A stretch of DNA of 64,000 nt from Lachancea kluyveri NRRL Y-12651 (Eukaryota; Ascomycota; Saccharomycetes; Saccharomycetales; Saccharomycetaceae), in contig CM000690.1 in assembly GCA_000149225.2 (NCBI GenBank), positions 744,001 to 808,000 on the forward strand, read 5' to 3'. Both the position numbers and the translations under genes were made by a program. The notes below the pieces were generated by a model. The model made no database searches. It had not been told where the DNA came from and was given only the letters and a program-made list of their open reading frames with translations. Positions 22,109 to 31,612 of the stretch are shown in pieces; positions within the stretch are counted from its first letter, which is position 1; each line of letters starts with the position of its first letter.

Positions 22109-25100
22109 TCATGGCTCCAATACGGAATCGAGCTTGTTGTAATTGGTGGAAATTTTCTTATGGGTTAACCGATCCCTTCTTCTATTTACAAACTTCAACC
22201 CTGAGTTCTCTTCGTTGGTTCCGGGACCCTCATCAGTCAAAATAAACTCTTCGTGGCCTAGGTAAAACATTTTCATGATATTTCCGAAACCCACAACTAT
22301 GGACTTGGCTCCAAATTTTTCCAAAGGACCAATTCTGCTAACTAGGAGTCCATTAACTCCGACAGGGATTTCGTAGAACGAAACTTTACCACCCACAGTC
22401 ATGGTCCAACCTTCCCATATGTTGTGAATTTTAAAGGATGTGGACCTCAAGGGGGTCAAATCTTTAGCCCTGCTTCTCTTTTGTAACGTCGAAGAAGCTG
22501 ATGTACCAGCCTCCGAACTTGATCTCGACATGGAAGAGGACCCTAAAGTCGAAGAAGCAGAATCAACGCTTTCAGGTTTACGTCTAATTCCGATGGCCAT
22601 GTTGTTGTCTGATACGTTCCAGTTTTCAATATTTGGTAAGTAATGCGTTCTTTCAACAACTGCTTCCAATCCCAGACAACGGATTTCCCTAGGGTCACGT
22701 TCCACACGTAGACAAATACTACTCTTTGTCCTACTTTCCAGTTGGAAAGTATGCATTACAAGAGTAGACGTATTTTGATCTGTGTATGCAATAGAGAACG
22801 ATGCAACAGATGCACTACCACAGAATCTACAGTGCGTGGGTTGGTCATGAAAAACTCTCAAAGTCCCTGGTTTGAAATCACCGAGTTGAAACTTTTTAAT
22901 AAAGGTGCCTGTCTGAACATCGATTAATTCTGCTTCGTTACCCTTTGTTTTCAAAAGCATGCCAACAAAGGGTACCAGCATTATAATGTTGTCGGTGGGT
23001 GAGTAGACGGGTGTAGGACCAGAGGGTTTGGTATTTTCTAAATCTTCGAAAACGCCGTACTTCAAAGTTGCTGGAGTCATTAAGCCTTGACCCTTATTAA
23101 ACTTATTCCTGAGAATCACAAGTTTCCTAGTTTTCCATTTGTTGTTGACCACTGTGGAAACGTAAATGTCTCCGCCCTCATCGCATATAACCAACCTATC
23201 ATTCATTCTTGGAGTTGTTAGTTTTTTACAAGATTTTAAAGGCCTTTCTGATATGGTTAGGTTGTCAACTTTTAAGACACCTTTAGAGCTAATAGCGTTA
23301 ATTTTGCCATTTTTAGTAACAAACAAGAACTCTGTATCGTTTTCTGCATTGAACACAGCAGTTGGACTCTCATAGCTTGTACCTACACCACCTATCCTAG
23401 AAGAAGAGATGGAAGTAATGGACCTCACTGAAGTGACCGACATCATACTGCCTCGTCTATTCATCGAGTATGACTTTGGGGAAGCAATATTGTTGGAGCC
23501 GTTGCCAGTGGTAATAGCAGAATTATCCATAGCCCTTTTCTTCATAAACAATGGTGTAGTTTTATTTCTAAAGAAGGCTTCAAGCGGAGCACCATCCCAC
23601 TCATCCATTTTCAACGACCAAATAAAAGACATAGATCTCCTTGACCAACAAGCGATTTTACCGAATTTATTAAAAAAGGCAATATAGTCACCGCTATTAC
23701 TCACGGAGACATGTACAATAGGCCAAAACTTGCGATCCAACGGAATCGCTGTTGGGCGTGGAAGAGGCTTTGTCATGGGAGACCAAACGTAAACCTTATG
23801 ATCCATCCCCACAGAAACAATAAACGGAGATTGAGACGTAAAAATCTTGATTATGTCTAAATTGTGACCACCCATCGACAATTCTTTGATATGGAATGAA
23901 GTATTGGACTCATTTAGAACCTTTTTAAAGTCTCTTGAGGAATTGCTATTCTTACTTTTTCCATTGGATGGTGTGTAGAGATGGTAATCGCCCTCTGTCC
24001 CTTGCACCAAAATATGCAGTAATAACAAGGTTGAAGCCAATAGTAGAATTATGAAAATGACAAACTCAAAGAAATAATAAAAGTCAAATTTGTAGGTAAA
24101 CACGACCGAAGAGCTGAACATATCTGCAACATTTTCTAACGAAAAGGACGTAGAACTACCAACATTCTTCCGCACCACGAACAACTGTTCTTTGATTGAT
24201 AAACGGAGAAATAAGTCACCTTTGAAATCAACATCAGCGCTATTGAAAATTTCATTGGCAATAAAATATTGGTCAAACATAATTCTTGGATGCGGTTTTG
24301 CGAAGTGAATCAGTCTCGAAAATCCGCCATGAAATATTTTGAAAACAATTGAGGTGGACGAACGCGCGGGTTGAAATCTTAAATTCAAATAAAACATATA
24401 GAAGGTCACAAGAGATAAAGACCCCGAAATGATGGAATTTTTGGGGAGGTATTTTTTTTTGATACGATTTACCCAATAATCTGTTCTTTTCTCAACGTCA
24501 TTATCCAAGGAAATTTCTGCATTTTCATCATTGTTGTTCAAGAATAGCAGGTCTTTGTTGCTGAATCTCCTGTAATCCAAGCTCAATACCGCTGTGAGGT
24601 ATGTGGTTTGAAGAAAAAAGTTGCACGAAAGGGCGAATACAACAAAGAACGTAGCTTTGCGGCTGAATGGAACAAGTAGTGCAATGGTGCCAACACCAAG
24701 CAGTAAAGTGCATAAAAATGAAGCATTGAATTTAGTGGCACAATGGATAAAGTTTTTCTGAGTTGAATCGTTGTCCCCATTACTCTCTATACCGTTACTA
24801 GACGTGGATTTCGCGATATCTTTGTTTTCAACTTTAATCACTGCCGAACCACCAGTTTCTTTTAGCAGTTTAAATGCACCGTCAAAGGAAACAATGGCAA
24901 CAGGCAAATACAGTAAAAGCCAAGGAATACTATCACAAGAATTCTTAAACAAGAAACCAGTCAAGGTAGTCGACGAACATGTACTTAAAACCAACTGAGT
25001 GAAGATTGCAAAGGAAATACCCCATTTGGATTTTACAGTATGTGTGCGCGCCATTTTATAGATGAAGTAAAGCAGCGTAATAGAGTATAGAAGCAGGAAA

Positions 25101-25795
25101 AACAAATAATCGACTTTTTTCAGTGGGACCAAAGAGAAATCCAGCATTTCTTGCTGCGAAAGATGACCATTGCTTTCGAAAATGTGGAAGTTGGTGATGT
25201 TGGAAATGCCCTGCAATCTCTCGATGTTGTTGTTCAAAATTTCACTTACGTCCTCGTATTTCGAGTCCCTAGTTACCAGCGTGATAGCCAGGCCTCTTGC
25301 CGAGGAGACATACCCGTTAACCTTTATAACGCCCTGGAATAAGTACCTAGGAAGTGCGCGAAGATTTGAATTTATTGTCAGCAAAGGAGATCTGTCCTTC
25401 TGTAGAAAATTTAAAGAATTATTCCAAAGTCCAAAAGGAGAATGTAAAGACGTGGTGATTGAGGAATTGAGATTGCTTAGCATGTGATTTTGAAAAGCTA
25501 AGGATTCCAGTAAGAACTTCTTAGTCAAAGCATTACTGTTATCTTCGGGTTGTAACCATACTTGGGTCAACGAGAAGTTCGAAAATTCCGTTGAATTTCC
25601 GTAATGTAAATCCACCTTGCTCACGTAGGAGTAAGAGTTGTAAAAGTTAAGAGACTTTGTCAACAGAGAGGGGTACGCAAGTATGAAAACCAGCACTAAT
25701 GGCCATAAAATGTACAGTCGCGGATAGTTAGTCGCCCTTTGCGATACCTTTCTGAAGACGTTTCTTTCAAAAATTTGTTGTAAAGCTCGTTCCAT
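22109..25795 (-). CDS. SCAP-like protein: sterol-sensing domain plus WD40 region
   Basis: This 1228-residue ORF has an N-terminal membrane anchor (about 27-46), a long luminal loop with many N-glycosylation sequons, and a polytopic segment at about 229-408. That segment carries VKSKWG after the first helices and FFLQTTYLTAVLSLDYRR at the end, both characteristic of the SCAP sterol-sensing domain. A second luminal loop, another membrane helix (about 573-597) and a cytosolic C-terminal half follow. The C-terminal half has WD-like repeats (HKVYVWSP, GKIACWS) and serine-rich inserts. In mammals and fission yeast SCAP/Scp1 escorts membrane-bound SREBP factors from ER to Golgi when sterol is low. 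S. cerevisiae has no SCAP and I know of no gene between SAT4 and RVS161 there. No frameshift or stop is seen. Function here is inferred. Confidence 0.88.
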   Translation of the reverse strand: MERALQQIFERNVFRKVSQRATNYPRLYILWPLVLVFILAYPSLLTKSLNFYNSYSYVSKVDLHYGNSTEFSNFSLTQVWLQPEDNSNALTKKFLLESLAFQNHMLSNLNSSITTSLHSPFGLWNNSLNFLQKDRSPLLTINSNLRALPRYLFQGVIKVNGYVSSARGLAITLVTRDSKYEDVSEILNNNIERLQGISNITNFHIFESNGHLSQQEMLDFSLVPLKKVDYLFFLLLYSITLLYFIYKMARTHTVKSKWGISFAIFTQLVLSTCSSTTLTGFLFKNSCDSIPWLLLYLPVAIVSFDGAFKLLKETGGSAVIKVENKDIAKSTSSNGIESNGDNDSTQKNFIHCATKFNASFLCTLLLGVGTIALLVPFSRKATFFVVFALSCNFFLQTTYLTAVLSLDYRRFSNKDLLFLNNNDENAEISLDNDVEKRTDYWVNRIKKKYLPKNSIISGSLSLVTFYMFYLNLRFQPARSSTSIVFKIFHGGFSRLIHFAKPHPRIMFDQYFIANEIFNSADVDFKGDLFLRLSIKEQLFVVRKNVGSSTSFSLENVADMFSSSVVFTYKFDFYYFFEFVIFIILLLASTLLLLHILVQGTEGDYHLYTPSNGKSKNSNSSRDFKKVLNESNTSFHIKELSMGGHNLDIIKIFTSQSPFIVSVGMDHKVYVWSPMTKPLPRPTAIPLDRKFWPIVHVSVSNSGDYIAFFNKFGKIACWSRRSMSFIWSLKMDEWDGAPLEAFFRNKTTPLFMKKRAMDNSAITTGNGSNNIASPKSYSMNRRGSMMSVTSVRSITSISSSRIGGVGTSYESPTAVFNAENDTEFLFVTKNGKINAISSKGVLKVDNLTISERPLKSCKKLTTPRMNDRLVICDEGGDIYVSTVVNNKWKTRKLVILRNKFNKGQGLMTPATLKYGVFEDLENTKPSGPTPVYSPTDNIIMLVPFVGMLLKTKGNEAELIDVQTGTFIKKFQLGDFKPGTLRVFHDQPTHCRFCGSASVASFSIAYTDQNTSTLVMHTFQLESRTKSSICLRVERDPREIRCLGLEAVVERTHYLPNIENWNVSDNNMAIGIRRKPESVDSASSTLGSSSMSRSSSEAGTSASSTLQKRSRAKDLTPLRSTSFKIHNIWEGWTMTVGGKVSFYEIPVGVNGLLVSRIGPLEKFGAKSIVVGFGNIMKMFYLGHEEFILTDEGPGTNEENSGLKFVNRRRDRLTHKKISTNYNKLDSVLEP

Positions 25796-26446
25796 GGCGA
25801 GTTAGAGAAAGTAACAGAGCTCTAGAATCTCGACTTCTTGATACTTCTTTGTTAGAAAAAAACTCTTGACAGTCCCTGTTATTCTAGTATGCCACAATGC
25901 AAAGTCTGGTAAGGCTGTAACCTTATAAGAATGTGAGCACTTCCATCGGGTATACGGATTTCTATCCTTGTTCAACGAGAAAATTTTTGATTGAGCCGTT
26001 GATAGGAAAACTGCGAGTAACAGAAAAAACAAACATTGTTACAACAACCTGCGACGCAAGGCACGGATAAAGCCGTTATTTGCGCTATGAGCCTGATATT
26101 GATGTAGAATTTTCGTGGGCTTGCACCTAAGAGGTTCACTAGAAAAACTCTAACTTTGGATCGTTGGACACCGCAGCTTATTGCAGATGCCGAGCTTAGG
26201 CCGTCTCATAGAGGATATATATATATGTAAACAATAAGAGTAGTACATAATATTGAGGAGCATTTAAAAACTTTATATTATCTAGCCTTGTTCGTTTTCT
26301 GTTTTTTTTTTTTTTTTTTTTTTTTATGGGATTTCAATGCTGGTTCAACGTGTGATTCCGTAATTAACTCACATACACAAACTTATACACACTACAGAAC
26401 AGTATACTGTGCATACTCCAAAATTTATAACAGTTCAATAGACACG
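25796..26446. other. Intergenic region upstream of SCAP-like gene, 3' of RVS161
   Basis: It contains a T run of 22 near 26303-26325, a TATATATA stretch at about 26216 and no ORF with homology. It must carry the promoter of the SCAP-like gene and the 3' end of RVS161. I recognise no sterol-element (SRE-like or TCGTATA) with confidence. Confidence 0.5.
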
Positions 26447-27244
26447 TCACTTAAAGCCGAGTGCACAAATATTCAAGTTAGACATCTGTTGCAAGAGATC
26501 CGCAATCCTGTCGTCTAGTACACCATTAGCATAGTCATCCCTGGATTGTTGGTCCAAATACTGCTGAATTTGTGCTAGACGGGTGTAACCCTCAGTACAA
26601 AATCTCAACTGGATTTTAACCAAGGCCTCAAAACTTGGGTCGTAGTATGGTACTCTCAAGGACACCAACTGAGGCAATTCTGTTTTCAATTGATCGTTCA
26701 AGTTTTCAAAAACGTCCTTGGCCAATGCTAGTTCCTTTTCAGCACGGGGCAATTTGCTGGCATCCTTTGCTGGCTTGTCTATTAGTCTACGAACCTTAGC
26801 CTTTGCTGCGTCGTAATCTTGTTTCTTATGGGCTCTCTTCTTCACAGCTTCCTCGATCTCGCTGAAATAGGTGGAGAATTTGGAGATAGGATCCAAAACA
26901 GTTTCTCTGAAAGGACCGTCCAGTTGTTTAACAGTTTCAGAGTCGAAATCACGCACACATTGTAGATAGTAGTTACCAACGTTATACCCGCCACCACTAA
27001 CTGATTTCGAATCATCGTACAAGTTAGAAATAACCTCAGCAATAGTGACCTGAGATGCAGTGACTGCTCTTAGTGAGTCCAAATAACCCTTAGCCTCCTT
27101 TTGTAGTTCTTTACCCGCCTTTTCCAATACCTTGTAACGACGTTCTTCAATATCGTATTCCTTGTCAATAGTCTTGTCAACATTTTTGATTAACACACTG
27201 TTACCAGCTCTGTTAATAGCCTTTTTAAAACCGTCCCAACTCAT
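26447..27244 (-). CDS. RVS161: Amphiphysin-like BAR protein Rvs161
   Basis: The 265-residue protein has exactly the length of S. cerevisiae Rvs161 and is highly similar along its whole length: MSWDGFKKAINRAG start, NVDKTIDKEYDIEERRYK, and C-terminal QYLDQQSRDDYANG. The fold is an N-BAR coiled coil that dimerises with Rvs167, binds curved membrane and promotes scission of endocytic vesicles and cell fusion at the cortex. It is divergent from the methyltransferase gene (234 bp between starts). Position matches YCR009C. Confidence 0.98.
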   Translation of the reverse strand: MSWDGFKKAINRAGNSVLIKNVDKTIDKEYDIEERRYKVLEKAGKELQKEAKGYLDSLRAVTASQVTIAEVISNLYDDSKSVSGGGYNVGNYYLQCVRDFDSETVKQLDGPFRETVLDPISKFSTYFSEIEEAVKKRAHKKQDYDAAKAKVRRLIDKPAKDASKLPRAEKELALAKDVFENLNDQLKTELPQLVSLRVPYYDPSFEALVKIQLRFCTEGYTRLAQIQQYLDQQSRDDYANGVLDDRIADLLQQMSNLNICALGFK

Positions 27245-27478
27245 AATTAGTTTTTAATTGCTTCTCTACTTGTTCTTTGATGATATCTAAAGTGTTGAAC
27301 AGTATGTCAGTTTCACCTATTCTAAGTTTGATCGAAGCCTCCTTTTTTTTTTTGTGATGAAACAGTTGTAAAACAATCATTGTATACGTGTAGTCTTTAA
27401 AAAAAAAATGCATATCACCGAAACAGAGCGTACTTCATCCAATGTTATCAGTCTGTTCTCTAGTTACGAACAAATAAG

Positions 27479-28459
27479 ATGCGCAGGCAACCGATTGCAG
27501 AGTACTTGGAAAGTAGCATTTTAGTCCTGGATGGAGGCCAAGGTACGGAAATGGAAAGGAGAGGTATTGACGTGATCCATCCCCTGTGGTCAACACTCCC
27601 ATTTATCAAGAAAAATCCTACCCATTTAAATCATATCAAGGGGATGTACCATGACTTTAGTACATCTGGTGCTCGAGCATTGAGTACCATAACCTACCAA
27701 GCTAGTTTTGCTACTCTAAAACAGTACAGCGATGGGCAAGTAGTCACTGAGCAACAGTATCAACAGTTTCTAAACGACATAATCGGATTTACACGTGACC
27801 AATGCATTTCAGATAGCCAGTATTTGATAGGCTGTGTTGGTCCATACGCCGCGTACCTATGCAATGGCGCCGAATATTCTGGTGATTATGGCTCAGAAAA
27901 AATAGATTTTAAACAGTATTTCAAACCTCAACTGGATGTTTTTAGCAGAGACGATCGTATTGATATGGTTGGGTTCGAAACGATCCCAAACATCGAGGAA
28001 TTGAAAACTCTGCTATCGAAAGATTTCACTTCTATGTTGGGTACTAAGCCTTTTTACATTAGCATTTCCACCGATTCGAACGGCAACCTAAGAGACGGTA
28101 CTCCGGTTGCTAAAATCTGCGAGACCATCAAGGATGCAGACAAATCGACGCCTCCAAACCTGTTGTTTCTAGGCATCAACTGTGTCGACTACCACCATTC
28201 TTACAACATCCTCTCTCGTTTAAATGGTGGACTGGGCGATGACTGCTCATTATTGTTTAAAGCTGTATACCCAAATTCTGGAGAGATATATGACGGGAAT
28301 ACTCATACTTGGCATACGAACTCTGAAATCGCTCCGGAACTAACTTGGAACTATCTAGTGTCGAAATTTGCCGAACAGAAATGCCAATTGATCGGTGGCT
28401 GTTGCAGAACCACTCCTGACGATATCAAACAAATTGCAGATGCAGTCAATAAAGTTTAG
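27479..28459 (+). CDS. Homocysteine S-methyltransferase (Mht1/Sam4 family)
   Basis: The 326-residue protein starts with a LDGGQGTEMERRG motif, contains IGCVGPYAAY, and FETIPN and GINC in the middle. It ends with GGCCRTTPDDI. The cysteine of GINC (about C235) and the pair C308/C309 are the zinc ligands that activate homocysteine. The enzymes make methionine from homocysteine and S-methylmethionine or S-adenosylmethionine. S. cerevisiae Mht1 (324) and Sam4 (325) are the same length but lie near telomeres, and I know of no member between RVS161 and ADY2. It is thus either an ancestral location lost in S. cerevisiae or a moved copy. All key residues look intact. Confidence 0.93.
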   Translation: MRRQPIAEYLESSILVLDGGQGTEMERRGIDVIHPLWSTLPFIKKNPTHLNHIKGMYHDFSTSGARALSTITYQASFATLKQYSDGQVVTEQQYQQFLNDIIGFTRDQCISDSQYLIGCVGPYAAYLCNGAEYSGDYGSEKIDFKQYFKPQLDVFSRDDRIDMVGFETIPNIEELKTLLSKDFTSMLGTKPFYISISTDSNGNLRDGTPVAKICETIKDADKSTPPNLLFLGINCVDYHHSYNILSRLNGGLGDDCSLLFKAVYPNSGEIYDGNTHTWHTNSEIAPELTWNYLVSKFAEQKCQLIGGCCRTTPDDIKQIADAVNKV

Positions 28460-28775
28460 AAGGAGGACAAGGGGGGGGGAGAAAAAAAACCAAGCTATAG
28501 AGGGTGTGGTTTTCACACCAGTTTCAAGTGGCAATAAATAATTTAAAATTATTACTATTAAATACATATAGGCATAAAGTCGAAAGAAACGTTATTATAG
28601 GAATGGGACAAGTCAAAAAAAAAAAAAGGATCGAAAGTTCTTCCTTCCTTATAACCTTTGTTTCTCCTTTCTATTGATTTGTCCCGTGTCATCACGTCAT
28701 GATAGCAAAAGCGGAGGCTATAATAAAAAAAAAATAAACGAACAAACCTCCTACTCATTAGTGCCGAATTATTCT

Positions 28776-29639
28776 TTAAAAATGTTTTTCATTGGTTGGT
28801 AGTGGGAATGGGCGAGCAATCAAATAAGAGTTTTCCTTTGTCGCGACACCTGCAAATGCGTTATACCATGCAATGAATGAAACAACGACACCAAGAACAC
28901 CACCAGCCCTGTTAACACCAATTTTACCCGTAAATTCACTAATGGTCAACAATAGGAAAGTTATGGTCAACAAAAAGAACAAGGTGAAAAATGCAACGGT
29001 AGATTTGGCAGTACAAACGGTCAAACCTGCTGTGAAGATGGTCCAGCCCAACAAGTAGAAGCCCAAAGCGTTGGCCAAATCCGATGGTCTCTCTTCGTAA
29101 GCTTCCAAGATACCAAACCAAGGGATGTGAATAGCACCAAAACTTAACCAGAAGCCACCGTAGGAACATAGAGCGGTACCACCAAAAGTGTTCTCCAAGG
29201 CAATTTCCCAAATACCAGCAATCAACTGGATTAAACCACCGTAAAACATGGCACAGCCAACAACAACGTTAGGCACCTGAATGCCCATAGCCCTGGCATT
29301 AAACATGGACAAGACAAAAGTTGTCAAAGCAAAGGCAGACAACCCTAGCGGAGCAGGGTTGGCAAACTTATGGACTGAAGGCGGAGCCAAACCTGGGTTC
29401 AAAGTACCACCAAAGGCCTCATACAAGTCATTCTTCAAAAACTTATTACGACCGATATAGATGTATTCGTTGTTCTGGCCCGAAGTAATAATCTTGGTAA
29501 CGCTGTCGTTTTCGTGATTACGGTCACCGGCATGATATTCGTCCGCGTTGAAATGTGCGGTTCTTTCAGAAGATCTTCTTCCATTAGGAGCAGTAGCAGT
29601 TTGCTTTTCCAAGTCGTAGTCAGAAGGTGGAGAGGCCAT
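28776..29639 (-). CDS. ADY2: Acetate/ammonium transporter of the ATO family
   Basis: The 287-residue membrane protein has the GPR1/FUN34/YaaH signature NPAPLGLSAFALTTF (about residues 92-106) and six hydrophobic segments. The N-terminus (about 85 residues) is charged and cytosolic. S. cerevisiae Ady2/Ato1 is 283. The family moves acetate and is linked to ammonium export at the plasma membrane. Its place between RVS161 and ADP1 matches YCR010C; the sister copy ATO2 (YNR002C) neighbours RPC34, which is also close here, so this gene may represent both. Confidence 0.93.
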   Translation of the reverse strand: MASPPSDYDLEKQTATAPNGRRSSERTAHFNADEYHAGDRNHENDSVTKIITSGQNNEYIYIGRNKFLKNDLYEAFGGTLNPGLAPPSVHKFANPAPLGLSAFALTTFVLSMFNARAMGIQVPNVVVGCAMFYGGLIQLIAGIWEIALENTFGGTALCSYGGFWLSFGAIHIPWFGILEAYEERPSDLANALGFYLLGWTIFTAGLTVCTAKSTVAFFTLFFLLTITFLLLTISEFTGKIGVNRAGGVLGVVVSFIAWYNAFAGVATKENSYLIARPFPLPTNEKHF

Positions 29640-31612
29640 TTTTTTTTCTTTGTTGAGTAGAGTAAATATATAGAGTCCTGAACAATTGTATCAGAACAGT
29701 TATCTGTATGTAGAAGAAGAAACAAAAGACAAAAGAAAACGAGGATGAGACCCTTGAACAAAACTATCACAAACTCCGAGTATTTATACAATTTTTGTGG
29801 TCAACAAAAAAGACGAAATTACTAGTGCCATCAAGTAAAGACAGTTTCCAACCAATTTGGAATACTAGTGAGGGGATGGCCACACCTCTCGGTGATCACT
29901 AAAAAGGACGATTCGAGCAAAAGTTATGCCATTGACAATTTCTCCACAAAAAAAAAGCGGACTGTCGTTCGCTTGTCTCGGCACGACGCACCATATCGAT
30001 GGCGAAGCATGCTGCTCTGCGGAGAATAACCGGACTGTCGCCCAGTTTGTGGCCGTGCAGTGCTTAAGCGCTGACCATGCTATGAGATGTGCGGCGCCAG
30101 CATGGAGAGGGGGGATATAGCGGAGTTTACATCTCAAGTACCTCGGCTGGCCTCCTCTTTGGCCGTCGAACCTTGCGGAGTAGCTTCCGAACCGGATCCG
30201 TATCCGTGGGACATGCGTGTACTTACTCCAACGTCATCCCCGGAGAACTCGTTATATGTGATAAATCAATATCACTCACTTGCGGGTCCAATGGAGGAGT
30301 GGGGAGAGAGATGCTTATGGCGACGGCGGCTCTGGTTGAGACATTTGTCGATGAACCGGACTTATTTACCAAGTGAATTAAGTCCTAAAGTAGCGGGCTA
30401 TTCTCGCGTTTAGTGAGATATTGAAGAAATTGTCGCTCCTGGCTTGATTAAACGGAGGCATTACACTGCCTCCGTTTAATCAAGCCAGGAGCCCAAGCAT
30501 GCGCTGACGCGCTGACACGCTGCCCGGCATTTAAAAAAACAAACTTCAAAGACCCTCTCACCTCCTCTTCTAATCGAAATGATGTATATGTCATGTTCTC
30601 CACACATCCAATGTGCCTTCTTCACAGCCATTCTTCGATCAAATAGCTCGCTGGCGTAGCTGCGTGTTTTTCATGCTTTTGGTTGAAGAGTGTCGCAAGT
30701 GTTTGCTGCTTGCTTAAAATGTTGTCTGAAAAAACAAAAAAAAGAACAAAATAAAATCTGGCCTTATTAGTGTTCGTCTGATTCTGAACTTGCTCGCTGT
30801 TATAATCGCTCTAAAATCCAAAGGTGTCTATCTGGTTGTGCGTCCGCATAACTCCGCGCATTCACCGCCAAGCCGGTCCCTCTGTTTCTTCCTCCATTTT
30901 AACGGAATAGCACGAAAGCGGCTTCCGCGTGTATAGATGTCTATATACTGATATCGAAAAGTGAAAATGGCTATCCACATGTATAGATTGGGAGAGGTTG
31001 CTGTGCCAAATAGTCCCGTCTACTCTTTGTTACTTGTGTGTTGCCATGCGTGCAAGCGGCATATGTTCGTATCTCATAAAGACACCGTAGATAACACAAA
31101 ATACTCTACGTGTCTCCGTGTGATGAGTGGCAGCTGACCACGCCTGAGCTATGTAGAATGTGTGTACAACCGCCCGAGATTTCACGTTTGTTACCCCTGT
31201 GAGCCGGTGTTGGTTTGAACTTCTCCTCACGGGCGTGTGGCATCACAATCTACATCTAGTATCCGGAACACCTGCCGACATGATATCGTGTGGCACACAT
31301 AATTTTGTCACGGTATGTCCGTCCCACATTAAGACACTGGAATCGAGTTTGAGTTCATCGGTACAATAGTACGGCTGCTATCGAGACTCATGAGTATAGT
31401 CTACTGTCTTCGTCGTGTACCTAAAAATGTGGTTAGATTTGATAAGTGTACACAAACCAAAGTAAAGCGATTGGAAATTTAAACGTATATAAGCAAACTC
31501 TGTGCTTCTTCTACGCAGTTCAACCTCATTTCTCTGTATCTACTATTCCATACCAGTATAGAATATCTTGCCTCTCTTTTCTTTTTCAACCAGGGCAAGT
31601 GCAAAGAAAGAT
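29640..31612. other. GC-rich intergenic region with a perfect hairpin
   Basis: This 2-kb promoter-side region lies between divergent ADY2 and the OPT transporter. From about 29.9 to 31.3 kb the base composition is clearly richer in G and C than neighbouring intergenic DNA, with many CGG and CCG triplets of the type bound by zinc-cluster regulators. CGGACTGTCG occurs twice (29958-29967 and 30031-30040). A 26-bp-arm inverted repeat lies at 30435-30492. Short open frames (up to 108 codons) have no recognised homology. Confidence 0.6.
30435..30492. repeat. Perfect inverted repeat, 26-bp arms, 6-nt loop
   Basis: Arms 30435-30460 and 30467-30492 are exact reverse complements, separated by TTACAC. 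The arms start GCTCCTGGCTTGAT and end ACGGAGGCA at the loop. As DNA it could extrude a cruciform; as RNA it would form a very stable hairpin. It lies 1.1 kb upstream of the OPT gene start. Confidence 0.97.

Noticed and set aside
31060-31380. Short ORFs in the GC-rich region before the OPT gene
   Set aside because: They overlap on both strands and have no recognisable motif.
31568-31612. N-terminal extension of the OPT transporter
   Set aside because: It begins with TTG; the first ATG is at 31613.
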